Below, in pieces: positions 27,770 through 37,237 of a stretch of 51,259 nt of DNA. The number at the start of each line of letters is the position of its first letter. The stretch's first letter is position 1. The translations under genes were made by a program, and so were the position numbers. The notes beneath the pieces were generated by a model that did not search any database, was not told where the DNA came from, and saw nothing but the letters and a program-made list of their open reading frames with translations. The stretch lies in assembly GCA_016871495.1 (NCBI GenBank), contig VHDF01000032.1:1-51259 (forward strand). The letters are read 5' to 3'. The stretch comes from Verrucomicrobiota bacterium (lineage in GTDB: Bacteria > Verrucomicrobiota > Verrucomicrobiia > Limisphaerales > VHDF01).

Positions 27770-28021
27770 CCAGGCTTGTTTCTGGAGAGCGAACGGTCTG
27801 TCGCCGACGCCGGACGTGGCCGATTTAGGGCCTGCCGATCCATTTTGCGTCGCCACTCTCGACGCCTTGCTCCGAATGAAGCTTACGACGTTTCGAGACG
27901 GGACCGGCCCCACCGGCGCGACCTGATGGAAGTCGGTTTGCTCGATGCCTCCGCGCCCGAACAAATTCCGGCCGAACTGCGCCCGCGCCTGCAACTCCTC
28001 CTGGAGACGCTCGAGGGATAA
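27770..28021 (+). pseudogene. Remnant of a nucleotidyltransferase-like gene (C-terminal part only)
   Basis: In one frame the sequence reads PDVADLGPADPFCVATLDALLRMKLTTFRD and then breaks. In the next frame it continues RPHRRDLMEVGLLDASAPEQIPAELRPRLQLLL to a stop at 28021. Joined, this matches the C-terminal end I associate with small nucleotidyltransferase-fold proteins of the AbiEii/MNT neighbourhood (LxALxRMKLTxFRDxDRxHxRDLxEVGLxD). One base appears to be missing near 27898, and a second shift is likely at about 27800. No N-terminal catalytic motif or start is present. It is therefore a decayed fragment. The family assignment is from memory and tentative. The rest of 27647-27769 and 28022-28141 holds nothing recognisable. 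Confidence 0.5.
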
Positions 28022-28141
28022 CGGCGGGGGTTAACGAGCATGGCTTAGTCTTGCTTGACGCGGATGAAGCGTCGCCCGTGAGGGGCGGTCAGGGCGCACG
28101 CTCTTTTCCTTGGGGGCGGTGCTTGAGGAGAGCACGGAACA

Positions 28142-28978
28142 TCAGAGTGAACTGTTTCTCAACATGGACTGGATCGACCGCCACCGGTCATTCCATTCCA
28201 CCCAGGACCACTCCCATTCCTTGCCGGCGAAGCGCTCGCGCATCAGGCCAAGGCGGGACTCGAATTCCCGGGCCGTTTGACGAAGACCCTTCATGTCGTG
28301 CCATTGGCGAAAAGCCTCCAGCAAGGCCAGTCCGTTGCCGGGATAGACGGGATCGAGTTCGAAGGCGCGAAGCAGATGCTGTCGTGCTTTCTTCTTGTTG
28401 CCAATGCTGGCGGGCCAGCCTGGGGCCTGGAAATAGAGCAGCCCCAACGATCGATCGGGACCGGCATGATCCACCCGCGCGTCCAAAGCGAGCGCGGCTT
28501 TAAGCGCCTTTTCGATTTCGGTGACCAGTCGCAATGCTCCAATCAATTTGGTGCGCGCGAGTTGTCCGCGATTCATGGCCAAAAAATAATGCCCCTCCGC
28601 GCCGTCGGGCTTCAGGGTGACGGCGGTCGAGCAGGCCGCGATGCCTTCTTCCGCCAGCTTGGCCCGATTCGTGGAAACTGCGGGGAATTCGGCGTAATCG
28701 AACGCGGCTTTGCCCATCCGCCAAGCTTCGCCGTAACGGTGCGGTTGACCTTGGAAATTCCGCCGAGCCTCCTCCAAGGCCGCCCTCGCCTGCTCCAGGG
28801 CTTCGGATTCGACCCGGGACGTGTCTGCACCCTGAGCGACGCCCAGCCAGAGCAGAACCATGACCGAGCTAAACCAGGCAAAGCAGGTTCGCCGGGCACG
28901 CCGCAAGCGCTGGGATCGAATCCGTTGCGTGAGGATGTTGAAAACCGGCCGCAGGCCGTCGCGAACGAGCACCGTCAT
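28142..28978 (-). CDS. TPR-like exported protein resembling the TatT/TRAP-associated family
   Basis: The 278-residue protein has a basic N-terminus and a hydrophobic segment (TCFAWFSSVMVLLWLGVAQG, residues 31-50), a signal peptide or anchor. Helical repeats follow: LEQARAALEEARRNF, AKLAEEGIAACSTAVTLKPDGAEGHYFLAMNRGQLAR, and ARQHLLRAFELDPVYPGNGLALLEAF, with the tetratricopeptide spacing. The layout resembles TRAP-transporter TatT proteins, but the assignment is only by general similarity. The open frame extends to 29761 antisense to hpnH; ATG 28978 (or 28993) is the sensible start, because everything upstream lacks family character. It is divergent from the lipoprotein-hpnH run, with 259 bp between. 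Confidence 0.75.
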   Translation of the reverse strand: MTVLVRDGLRPVFNILTQRIRSQRLRRARRTCFAWFSSVMVLLWLGVAQGADTSRVESEALEQARAALEEARRNFQGQPHRYGEAWRMGKAAFDYAEFPAVSTNRAKLAEEGIAACSTAVTLKPDGAEGHYFLAMNRGQLARTKLIGALRLVTEIEKALKAALALDARVDHAGPDRSLGLLYFQAPGWPASIGNKKKARQHLLRAFELDPVYPGNGLALLEAFRQWHDMKGLRQTAREFESRLGLMRERFAGKEWEWSWVEWNDRWRSIQSMLRNSSL

Positions 28979-29237
28979 GGGGCGAGCACGCATAGAATAT
29001 GCGACGGGATGAAAGAAAGAGACGGGGTGGCGGAGGGTCGTTTGACACAGCCGCGCGCCGGAGAGGAGGGGAGGTCTGCCCGGGAGGATCCGGCCCTCCG
29101 GCCGGGGTCGATGACGCGGAAAGCGGCCGGCGCGCGCGCGCCTCGATGAAGCGACTGAAACCAGAGCTCGTGACTCGGCTTGGGTCTTCCGGGAGATTGG
29201 GGTTGCGAACATGGCCAACGCTTCTATAGTGCCGCGA

Positions 29238-29456
29238 ATGAACTTTAGGTGGAAAAGCGCGCTGCGCGCAATCGCGATCCTTGGCGCCGCCTGCGTTCTG
29301 CCTGGTTGTGGCGGCGTGAGCGGGTCCCACAGTGTTTCGCCCGCGACGTTCCTGCTTCCCGGGCTGGTCCAAACCCCCGATTCCGCCAACCCAGGCGAGA
29401 TTCCACCCCCTGCCCCGGACATCGTTGCCGGAGGGGCCGAGGCCGCCGTGCCGTAA
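29238..29456 (+). CDS. Small lipoprotein upstream of hpnH
   Basis: The 72-residue product begins MNFRWKSALRAIAILGAACV and has a lipobox-like LPGCGG, so it is probably lipidated at the cysteine near residue 24. The mature part is short and proline-rich (SVSPATFLLPGLVQTPDS) with no recognised domain. ATG 29238 is chosen over an in-frame start at 29211, because the signal peptide begins there. It lies 41 bp before hpnH in the same direction and is probably cotranscribed, but a role in hopanoid synthesis is only inferred from position. Confidence 0.6.
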   Translation: MNFRWKSALRAIAILGAACVLPGCGGVSGSHSVSPATFLLPGLVQTPDSANPGEIPPPAPDIVAGGAEAAVP

Positions 29457-29497
29457 GGCCGAAGCCTCGTGGTCGATTCCGTTTCCTTTTCCCCGCT

Positions 29498-30910
29498 ATG
29501 CGATTTCCCTTCGCTCTGACGCTCAAGATTGCCAGCCATATCGTCCGGCACAAACTGGCCCGCACACCCAAATTCGCCATGGTTCTGCAACTGGAACCCT
29601 TGCACACGTGCAACCTCACCTGCACCGGGTGCGGCCGCATCCGCGAATATTCGACGAACTTGAAGGACATGGTCCCGCTGGAGGATTGCCTCAAGGCGGC
29701 TGAGGAATGCGACGCGCCCATGGTCTCGGTGTGCGGCGGCGAACCGCTGATTTACCCCCATATTGAAGCATTGGTGTCAGGGCTGCGCTCTCAAGGGCGC
29801 ATCATCTACATCTGCACCAATGGCGTGTTCATGCGAAAAAAAATGCGCGAATACATGACAGCGCATTGGTCGCCCGCCATGGCACCCAAGCTGGAACAAT
29901 TAGTCGCCCAAAAACTCGTCACCGAGAAGGAAGCGGAGGCTATTCGCCGGGGAAACGGAGGAGGTCAAACCAAGCCCACCCTGGCCCCGAGCCAATGGAT
30001 GTACTGGAACGTGCATGTGGACGGACTTGAGTTCACGCACGATCTCATCGTGGAACGCGAGGGGGTTTTCAAGGAATGCATCGCGGCCATCCAGATGGCG
30101 AAGATCCTGGGTTACCAGGTCGCCACCAACACGACGGTGTACAAGGAGACCGACGTCCGCGAGATCGAGTCGATGTTCGAGTACCTCTCCTCGCTGCAGG
30201 TGGATGGCCACACCATTTCCCCCGGCTACGACTATGACGCGGCCAAGAAGGACATGGTCAAGCGGCTCGGGAAAAATCCCACCGATTTCTTTCTCACCCG
30301 CGACCTCACACGCCAGAAATTCCGCGACATCGAACGGTGGGGCGAGCGCTTCACCATTTTCGGCACCCCTGTTTATCAGGAGTTCCTGGCCGGCAAGCGG
30401 GAATTGACCTGCACAGCCTGGGCCATCCCGACTTACAACGTGCGCGGCTGGAAGGCCCCGTGCTACTTGATGACCGACGGGCATTACCCCCGCTACGCGG
30501 ACATGTTGGCCAAAGTGGACTGGGAAAAATACGGAGTGGTCCAGGGGAAAGCCCGCGATCCACGATGCGAGAACTGCATGGTGCATTGCGGCTACGACCC
30601 CAGCGGCGCCCTGGGCACCAACTACCAGTCGGGCGACAACTGGAAGAACTTCCGCTATAATTTCGGATCCAAGCCCGCCCCGGTGCCCGCCTCCCCCGCG
30701 CTGGAACGTTCCGCGTTCAACGGCTTCTCGATCGGCAAAGGACACCTGGCCGAGGCCAAGGCGGCGATCCATTCCCCCGCGGCGGGTGCGCGCGGCGCGT
30801 TTTCGCGCCACGAAGAGACGCCCGCCCATCAGGAAAACGGCACTTGCGGAAACGGTGACACCTCGCAGCGGGATGATCTTCTGGGGAAGATCAAATCCGC
30901 CGCGAGATGA
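29498..30910 (+). CDS. hpnH: Adenosyl-hopene transferase HpnH (radical SAM)
   Basis: HpnH joins the 5'-deoxyadenosyl group of SAM to diploptene, giving adenosylhopane, the first step of hopanoid side-chain synthesis. The 470-residue protein has the radical-SAM cluster motif C38-NLT-C42-TG-C45 followed by GRIREYS, then VSVCGGEPLIYP, and a C-terminal cysteine-containing region (CENCMVHCGYDPSGAL). It is longer than most HpnH proteins (about 330-390): there is an insertion of about 30-40 residues near 118-160 (APKLEQLVAQKLVTEKEAEA) and a polar C-terminal tail. ATG 29498 gives the family N-terminus (RFPFALTLKIASHIVRHKL). Its stop overlaps the start of hpnJ by ATGA at 30907-30910. Confidence 0.93.
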   Translation: MRFPFALTLKIASHIVRHKLARTPKFAMVLQLEPLHTCNLTCTGCGRIREYSTNLKDMVPLEDCLKAAEECDAPMVSVCGGEPLIYPHIEALVSGLRSQGRIIYICTNGVFMRKKMREYMTAHWSPAMAPKLEQLVAQKLVTEKEAEAIRRGNGGGQTKPTLAPSQWMYWNVHVDGLEFTHDLIVEREGVFKECIAAIQMAKILGYQVATNTTVYKETDVREIESMFEYLSSLQVDGHTISPGYDYDAAKKDMVKRLGKNPTDFFLTRDLTRQKFRDIERWGERFTIFGTPVYQEFLAGKRELTCTAWAIPTYNVRGWKAPCYLMTDGHYPRYADMLAKVDWEKYGVVQGKARDPRCENCMVHCGYDPSGALGTNYQSGDNWKNFRYNFGSKPAPVPASPALERSAFNGFSIGKGHLAEAKAAIHSPAAGARGAFSRHEETPAHQENGTCGNGDTSQRDDLLGKIKSAAR

Positions 30911-32365
30911 ATTCGGCCCTCTTCCTTTCACCCCCAAGCTTCGACGGCTTCGACGGCGGAGCGGGTTCGCGCTATCAGGCGCGCCGCGAGGTCACCAGCT
31001 TTGGGTATCCCACCTGGCTGGCGCAACCCGCGGCCTTGGTGCCTGGAAGCCGACTGCTGGATTGCCCGCCCCACCGCATCGGAGTCGAGGAATGCCTGGG
31101 TATCGCCACCCAGTATCCTCATGTCATCATTCACACCTCCACCCCCTCGCTCAAAAACGACTGCCGGATCGCGGAGGCCATCAAACGAAACCGGCCCGAC
31201 ACCTGCATCGGATTCGTGGGTGCCCACGCGGCGGTGCTGCCCGCGGAAACCTTGAGCGCTTCTCCAGCCATCGACTGGGTGGGGCGCAAGGAATTCGATT
31301 ACACCTGCCAGGAAGTTTGTGAGGGGCGTCCGCTGGAGTCCGTCCGGGGCCTTTCCTACCGAACCCGCGAGGGACGTGTCGCGCATAACCCCGAACGGGA
31401 GTTGATTTCGAACATGGACGACCTGCCGTGGGTCGCGGACGTGTACCGGCGGGACCTGGCGATTGAGAATTACTTCATCGGCTATTTGCTGCACCCCTAT
31501 TTAAGCCTCTACACGGGGCGAGGGTGCCCGGCCCAATGCACCTTCTGCCTCTGGCCTCAGACCATCGGCGGCCATCAATACCGGACGCGCAGTGCGGAGA
31601 ATGTGGCGTCTGAAATGGCTTACCTCAGAAGGCTGTTTTCCGCAGGTCAAAGAGTTTTTCTTCGACGACGACACCTTCACGGCAAACCTGCCGCGAGCCC
31701 GTGAAATCGCCCGCCGATTGGCGCCTTTGGATCTGACATGGTCCTGCAACAGCCGGGCCAATTTGGACGAGACCACGATCCGGTTCTTCAAAGATTGCGG
31801 CTTGAGGTTGTTCCTGGTGGGGTATGAAAGCGGGAACGAAGAGATCCTGCGACGCATCAAAAAGGGCGTGTCGATGGATCAAATGCGCGCCTTCACCAGC
31901 GCCTGTCATCGCGCCGGCGTCATGATCCACGGCACCTTCGTTCTAGGGTTGCCCGTGGAAACGCCACAGACGATCGAAAACACCCTCCGGTTCGCCATGG
32001 AACTCGACGTCTTCAGCCTGCAAGTTTCCCTCGCCGCCCCCTACCCGGGCACCGAACTGTTTGAGACGGCGCGGCAAAACGGCTGGTTTGTGAAGCAGGA
32101 TAAAACGGACCTGGTCGAAACGGACGGATTCCAGCAATCCACTCTCGAATATCCAGGGTTGAGCAAAGACGTGATTTTTGAGGCGGTGGATCGATTCTAC
32201 CGCGCCTATTATCTTCGTCCAACACCCATCCTGCGCATTCTCAAAACCATGTTGGAGGACAAGCAGGTTTGCGTGCGAAGAATCCGGGAAGGATTTGAAT
32301 TTTTCCGCAGTCTTCGTCAGCGCCGAGAAGTTCAAAAAGGGACAGTGCAGTCGCTCCCCAGATAG
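30907..32365 (+). pseudogene. hpnJ: Hopanoid radical-SAM protein HpnJ, frameshifted
   Basis: HpnJ is a B12-binding radical-SAM enzyme placed in bacteriohopanetetrol cyclitol ether synthesis in hopanoid gene sets. The first frame gives the N-terminal cobalamin-binding half and the cluster motif CPAQCTFCLWPQ, ending in SAENVASEMAYLRRLF. The second frame resumes with PQVKEFFFDDDTFTANLPRAREIARRL and runs to the stop at 32365, giving a total of about 486 residues, normal for the family. Removing one T from the TTTT at 31636-31639 restores one open frame. The gene is therefore either a pseudogene or a homopolymer error in assembly. It overlaps hpnH by 4 bp and is probably cotranscribed. Confidence 0.85.
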
Positions 32366-32550
32366 GGCATTTCCTTCTCTTGCACCCCCGAATTCTGGTG
32401 GGCGTTTTGCGCACGCCGGAACCATGGCCGGGCCATCGACGCGCCGCGAAGCGCACGGACAGGTCGGAAGAGTCCAAATTCTTCAACGTGCGGCGGCGGG
32501 TCAAAGAACGATACCGTCGCGCTCAGCGGCAAAATGAGACCGACAACGCA

Positions 32551-32757
32551 TCCACAGGTTTTCGGTGATGCGCGCGGCAGCGCCGGGGCGCGGCGTTCAC
32601 GCTGCTTGAGGGCGTGTCTTCAAAGGGGCATGGCAGGTTCAACGGGATATCGGTCGTCCCTCCGGGACCTCACCCCCTTTGGCTTGCCCCAGCTCAGCGA
32701 TGAATCGCTGGGCTTTTGTCTCTCGCCGCCGGGCGGTTTCCACCGGCTCCCCGGGGG
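32551..32757 (+). repeat. Dispersed repeat region with R2/R3-like head and terminator-like hairpin
   Basis: GCATCCACAGG...TCGGTGATGCGCGCGGCAG at 32551-32580 matches the minus-strand module of the 12727-12786 unit. Further on, GGTCGTCCCTCCGGGACCT and a hairpin CAGCGA-TGAA-TCGCTG (32695-32710), followed by GGCTTTT, form a second repeat-like unit. Both are non-coding. The hairpin could terminate hpnJ transcription, though it is 330 bp away. 32366-32550 shows nothing else. Confidence 0.55.
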
Positions 32758-34622
32758 TTACTCGCCGCGCGCGTCCACCTCACGAAGGTGCTCGGTCAGG
32801 ATCTTGCGCATGACTTCGATGGTCTCGGGTTTGTCCTGACACGAGTGCGAGGCGCGCACCACGCTCGTGGGCACACCCTCGAGATGCGCGCTGCGGTATG
32901 CCACGACGCCGTCGCCACCCTCTTCAGGCAACCCCTCGCCCTCGACGGCGACGATGGAGTGGGCGCGCACGCCCGCAGCGATGGGGAGCACGGCCAGCGA
33001 TTGGAGCAGTGGATTGTCGGGAGACATGTTCTCCACACTGGTGGGAAGGATCGAGGGAAGTTCCAGGGGCGGACCTTCCTCCCCGCGGACCCTCAACAAC
33101 GCTTCTCCAAAGCGGACGACTTCGGCCGGAAAGGAAATCCAAGTCCGGAGAAGTTTGGCAAACCAGGGATTCGCCAAATGACTGCCCCGGTGCGGGGTGG
33201 CGATGAACACCACCCGTTTTACAAACGGCAGCGGATTCATAAAAAACGCTTTTCGACAAGATCGCGATCCTTTGCTTTGAGCATCGCGGGATCGAAGGGT
33301 TTCTTGTTCATCGACCGCCACAGGGTGTCCCCGCTTTCCACCACCGTCATTTTGGTGAGCAAACCACCCTGGCTGTGGCCCACCACCACCATCTCCCGCA
33401 GAGCCGGACCTTCCCCGTTCGGATCGTATCGATGAAGCGTGGAAGCGAGGGACTCCCGCAATTTGGCCGCAGAATGGTTGATGGGATTGCCGGTATTGTA
33501 GAGGTAAGCCCAAAATTGATAGCGTTTCCTCAGGACAGGATCGGCCCGCAATGAATTCCACATTTCGGCCCACCACACCGGGCTGCTGGCCGTCCCATGC
33601 ACGAAGACAACGGGAATTTTGCCTCGCTGGTAAGGCTGAGTAAGATAGACGTCGTTCTTGACCCACTGCTCGCCGGAAAAGAACTGGCGCAGCCCCAGTT
33701 CCCACAGGGGCGAATCCTCAAGCGCAAAGGCCAGGGGAGTGGTGTTGTCTGTTTCAAGCGGGATCCATCGCTCCTGAACCTGGACATTCTCCTCGTCGTA
33801 GGTGGAGTAGAGCTCGATGCGCGCCCGGACGCCGCCGCGCATCAAGTCAGACGCAGTTCCCTCGATCCGCAAAAAAGCCGTGGCCGCGGCGCGTCTTGGA
33901 AACGGCTGCTTGGCAGCCTCTTTCTCGATGGCGATGAAAGGCAGGCCGAGACCCGGATCGCGCAATCGCACGCTCACGCCGCGAACCGCGAAGCGATCTG
34001 AAGGTTCAAATCGTTCGAACCGGCTCAGTTCCCACGGAAATCTGGGCCTTTCCACCGTGATGTCCATGGACCCCACCGACAGCTCTCGCCGCCCCGCCAG
34101 GAATTGGATGCGACCTGTGCGACCGACGGAAAGCGCGGGAACCAGGGCGCGATTGTAGAGATCGCAGGCGAGGCGAAATTCCCGGTCGTAGGCAGCGGGC
34201 GGAGGATCGCGCTTATCCTCGGAGAACAAAAACCAATAGGCGTAGGCGGCGGAAGCCAAAAAGCAGCCCGCGGCTTGGGCTCTTCGCGAGGTTTTCGGGC
34301 TGCGCAAGGCACGTTCCCCTTCGGCGAAATTGACCTCGGACAGCGCCAGCAAGACATCACGGCGAGCATCGCCGAGGGCGATGTCGTGAAGGTCGCGAAG
34401 CACGCGGTCGGAGTTCGACCGCGAGTGCTCCGACAAGTTGTAGCGGTGGAGAACAGTCAGGGTCCCGGCACTGAGTCTCGTCCCGGTCAAGGCACTGGCA
34501 TTAACCTGCTCGTAGGCGCGTCGCGGAGAAACTGAGGAAACGCCGATGGGCGAATGATAGCCGACCAACCCGAGGAGCCCGGCGAGCGCCCAAACCCCCA
34601 TTCCGTGGAAAGATCTCCGCAA
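32758..34622 (-). pseudogene. Esterase/lipase (alpha/beta hydrolase), frameshifted
   Basis: The first frame (34622-33237) begins with a signal-like segment (GVWALAGLLGLVGY), a long N-terminal region and then the hydrolase part: IPVVFVHGTASSPVWWAEM (oxyanion region) and MVVVGHSQGGLLTKM with the nucleophilic serine. It stops at 33237 after DLVEKRFL. The next frame continues FFMNPLPFVKRVVFIATPHRGSHLA and ends at 32758 (HLREVDARGE), supplying the rest of the fold. Family members run straight through here (NFF-x-x-PLPFVKRVVFIxTPHRGS). The break is at the T run on the minus strand (A6 at 33241-33246): seven Ts would keep the frame open. Whole length is about 620 residues. Substrate unknown; probably exported. 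Confidence 0.82.
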
Positions 34623-34651
34623 AGTCGCGATCAGCGGTTGCCGTCTTCAGG

Positions 34652-35533
34652 TTACCGTTTGTTCCGCCTGGCTCCACGCACCGGAATGCTCTTGAACTCG
34701 CGGGTCAGCGAGGTGAGGGAATCCTCGACCGCAAGACGCTCCAGGCTGGATGCCCCCACGAAGCCCACGCAATCGGTATTCTCGTTGACATACGCGGCAT
34801 CCTTCGGAGTGCCAATCGGCCCTCCGTGCGACAGGAAAAAGATGTCCTTCCGGACGGATCGCGCCGCGTCGATGATAACCTGCGTGCGGCCCACGGCATC
34901 GTCCATCGAGCAAACCGCGCGACGAACGCCAATCGTGCCGCCGACCGTCGTGCCCACGTGGGCGATGATGGCATCCGCCCCCGCTTCCGCCATGGCTTTG
35001 GATTCCTCAGGCGAAGAGACATAGACGATGCTGAAGAGATCCATCTTCCTCGCGAGAGCCACCATCTCGAATTCCTTCTTCACACTCATCCCCGTTTCCT
35101 CGAGCACGTCGCGGAAATGGCCGTCGACGATGCAGTGCGTGGGGAAATTGTTGACGCCCGAAAACCCCATGTCTTTGACCTTCAAGAGCCAGTGCCACAT
35201 GCGGCGGCGGGGGTCGGTGGCATGCACCCCGCAGATGACAGGCACCTCTTGCACCACCGGCAGCACCTCATACTCGCCGATCTCCATGGCGACGGCATTC
35301 GCGTCCCCGTAAGCCATCAGCCCGCACGTGGATCCGTGGCCCGACATTCGGAACCTTCCGGAATTATAAATGATGATGAGATCGGCGCCGCCTTTCTCGA
35401 TGAACTTGGCGCTGATGCCGGTCCCGGCGCCCGCCGCGATGATGGGCTCACCCCTCTTCAGGGTGGCTCGAAGCCGTTCAATGACTTCTTTGCGAGTGTA
35501 AGGATTCCCTTTTCCTGTCCACGGATTCGGCAT
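34652..35533 (-). CDS. Phosphoenolpyruvate hydrolase family protein (TIM-barrel signalling type)
   Basis: The 293-residue protein matches the family listed as PEP hydrolase or TIM-barrel signal-transduction protein (PF09370), with N-terminal YTRKEVIERLRATLKRGEP, then GAGTGISAKFIEKGGADLI, FRMSGHGSTCGLMAYGDAN, VHATDPRRRMWHWL and a C-terminal ADAIIAHVGTTVGG and FLSHGGPIGTP. The reaction proposed for the family is loosely supported, so the substrate is not certain. ATG 35533 (MPNPWTGKGN) is chosen; the upstream frame to 35713 covers the promoter region of the divergent Gfo/Idh/MocA gene. It follows the start of the hydrolase gene by about 30 bp and may be in one transcript with it. Confidence 0.85.
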   Translation of the reverse strand: MPNPWTGKGNPYTRKEVIERLRATLKRGEPIIAAGAGTGISAKFIEKGGADLIIIYNSGRFRMSGHGSTCGLMAYGDANAVAMEIGEYEVLPVVQEVPVICGVHATDPRRRMWHWLLKVKDMGFSGVNNFPTHCIVDGHFRDVLEETGMSVKKEFEMVALARKMDLFSIVYVSSPEESKAMAEAGADAIIAHVGTTVGGTIGVRRAVCSMDDAVGRTQVIIDAARSVRKDIFFLSHGGPIGTPKDAAYVNENTDCVGFVGASSLERLAVEDSLTSLTREFKSIPVRGARRNKR

Positions 35534-35727
35534 AGTCGATGAGGCGTTGTTCGATGAATGTGGCCGCAGGCACGGGCGCCCATGGTGTGCCGGCGACGGC
35601 GGAGGAGAATGTCGATTGGACTGAAGAAAGGCAACACTGGAGCCGTCGAAACTGGCGGAATCGAAGGATTCGGGATTGACCGAGAAGTGGCTTGAGCTAA
35701 ATCTAACTCTCACATCTCAACCCTAGA

Positions 35728-37110
35728 ATGCAACTGCATATGGAACAGAAAACAATGACCCCAACACAAGGTTCTTCACGCCGCGAATTCATACGCACGG
35801 CTTCCGCCGCCGCCGCCGTGGTCGCCGCCGGTAACGTCCTCAAAACCCCGGTTTACGGGCAAAACCAAGCGCCTTCCGCCGGACGCGTCGTTGGGGCCAA
35901 TGACCGCATCGTCATCGGCTTCATCGGCGTCGGCGGTCAAGGCATGGCCCACGTGCGGAGCATCAAAAACAATGCCGCCGACAACAACGTGGCGCTCGCG
36001 TCCGTATGCGACGTTTCAAAACACCGCATCAACGAGGCGAAAGCCGCCATCGGCGGTGATTGTGCCGGATTCGAAGATTATCGCAAGCTACTGGAAAACA
36101 AAGACATCGACGCCGTTTGCATTTCGACGGTGGACCACTGGCATACGCCCTGTTCCATCGACGCCATGAACGCGGGCAAGCACGTCTACGTGGAAAAACC
36201 CATGACGCGCTATCTTGATGAGGCCTTTCGCATCCACGACACCGTCAAGAGCACCGGCAAGAAGCTGCAGGTGGGTTCCCAGGGATGCTCGGACGCCAAG
36301 TGGCACAAGGCCGCTTCGCTCGTGAAGGGCGGCAAGATCGGCCCTATGGTCATCGCCCAGGGCTCCTACATGCGCAACAGCCACAAAGGTGAATGGAACT
36401 ACCCCATCCAATCCTGGTGCACCCCGGAGGACGTCAATTGGAAGGCGTGGCTGGGCGGGGTCCACAAAAAAGTGGAATTCAACAACGACCACTATTTCCG
36501 CTGGCGGAAGTATTATCCGTATTGCTCGGGCTTGCTTGGCGATCTGTTCCCACACCGCCTCCATCCCTTGATGCTGGCCACGGGCAGTCCGGAATTCCCG
36601 ACCCGCGTCTGCACCATCGGAACCAAAGCGATTCACACCGACCGACTGACCCCGGGGACACCGGAACGCGACGTGGCGGAAAGCATCCAGATGCTGGCTG
36701 AGTTCCCCAGCGGCCTCACGCTCATCGTGGCGAGCTCGACCGTCAACGAACAGGGCTTCCGTGACATGATCCAGGGCCACAAAGCGACGCTCTACATGGC
36801 CGGCAACCGTGTGCAATTGACGCCCGAACGTCCTTTCACCGAGGACATCGATCCGGAAACACACGAAGGGATTCAACCCGGCGAGGACATCAAGTGGCAC
36901 GAGAAGGATTGGTTCCAAGCCATTCGCACCAACAAGGAGCCTCACGCCGGCATCGATCTCGGCATCAAGGTGCAAACAGTCATCTCCCTGGCGGAAATGT
37001 CGGACCGGCTCAAGATCACCTGCCTCTTCGACGAAAAGACCCGCAAGATCACCACGGCCGACGGCAAGGAAGTGAAGCCGCTCACCTACGGCTCGTCGGA
37101 CTTGTCCTGA
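35728..37110 (+). CDS. Gfo/Idh/MocA-family dehydrogenase with Tat signal
   Basis: The protein (460 residues from ATG 35728, 451 from ATG 35755) has a twin-arginine export signal (SSRREFIRTASAAAAVVAAG), then the Rossmann motif IGFIGVGGQGMAHV, the strand DAVCISTVDHWHTP and the conserved EKPMTR, typical of NAD(P)-dependent oxidoreductases of the Gfo/Idh/MocA family. A periplasmic member of this type is usual in Planctomycetes and Verrucomicrobia, where many act on sugars; the substrate is unknown. The N-terminal starts differ only before the Tat signal. It is divergent from the PEP-hydrolase gene, separated by about 195 bp, and ends at a strong terminator. Confidence 0.93.
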   Translation: MQLHMEQKTMTPTQGSSRREFIRTASAAAAVVAAGNVLKTPVYGQNQAPSAGRVVGANDRIVIGFIGVGGQGMAHVRSIKNNAADNNVALASVCDVSKHRINEAKAAIGGDCAGFEDYRKLLENKDIDAVCISTVDHWHTPCSIDAMNAGKHVYVEKPMTRYLDEAFRIHDTVKSTGKKLQVGSQGCSDAKWHKAASLVKGGKIGPMVIAQGSYMRNSHKGEWNYPIQSWCTPEDVNWKAWLGGVHKKVEFNNDHYFRWRKYYPYCSGLLGDLFPHRLHPLMLATGSPEFPTRVCTIGTKAIHTDRLTPGTPERDVAESIQMLAEFPSGLTLIVASSTVNEQGFRDMIQGHKATLYMAGNRVQLTPERPFTEDIDPETHEGIQPGEDIKWHEKDWFQAIRTNKEPHAGIDLGIKVQTVISLAEMSDRLKITCLFDEKTRKITTADGKEVKPLTYGSSDLS

Positions 37111-37131
37111 GATTCCATTCCATCAAGCAAG

Positions 37132-37166
37132 GGCCGCGCACAACACGTGCGCGGCCTTTTCTTTTT
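37132..37166 (+). terminator. Rho-independent terminator of the Gfo/Idh/MocA gene
   Basis: A 10-bp perfect stem, GGCCGCGCAC (37132-37141) and GTGCGCGGCC (37147-37156), is followed by TTTTCTTTTT. It lies 21 bp after the stop codon. Confidence 0.9.
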
Positions 37167-37237
37167 GCCAACGGAACAAGAAGCCCCTCGAACTCGGGAC
37201 GGGCAGCAGCGACCAGCCCCCAGGTTGAAAGCGTGAT

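Noticed and set aside
28142-29761. 539-codon minus frame as one protein
   Set aside because: Only the last 278 codons look like a protein with TPR repeats and a signal; the rest is antisense to hpnH and its lipoprotein.
31592-31704. Programmed ribosomal frameshift in hpnJ
   Set aside because: The T4 run has no slippery heptamer or downstream stimulatory structure that I can see, and HpnJ is not known to use recoding.
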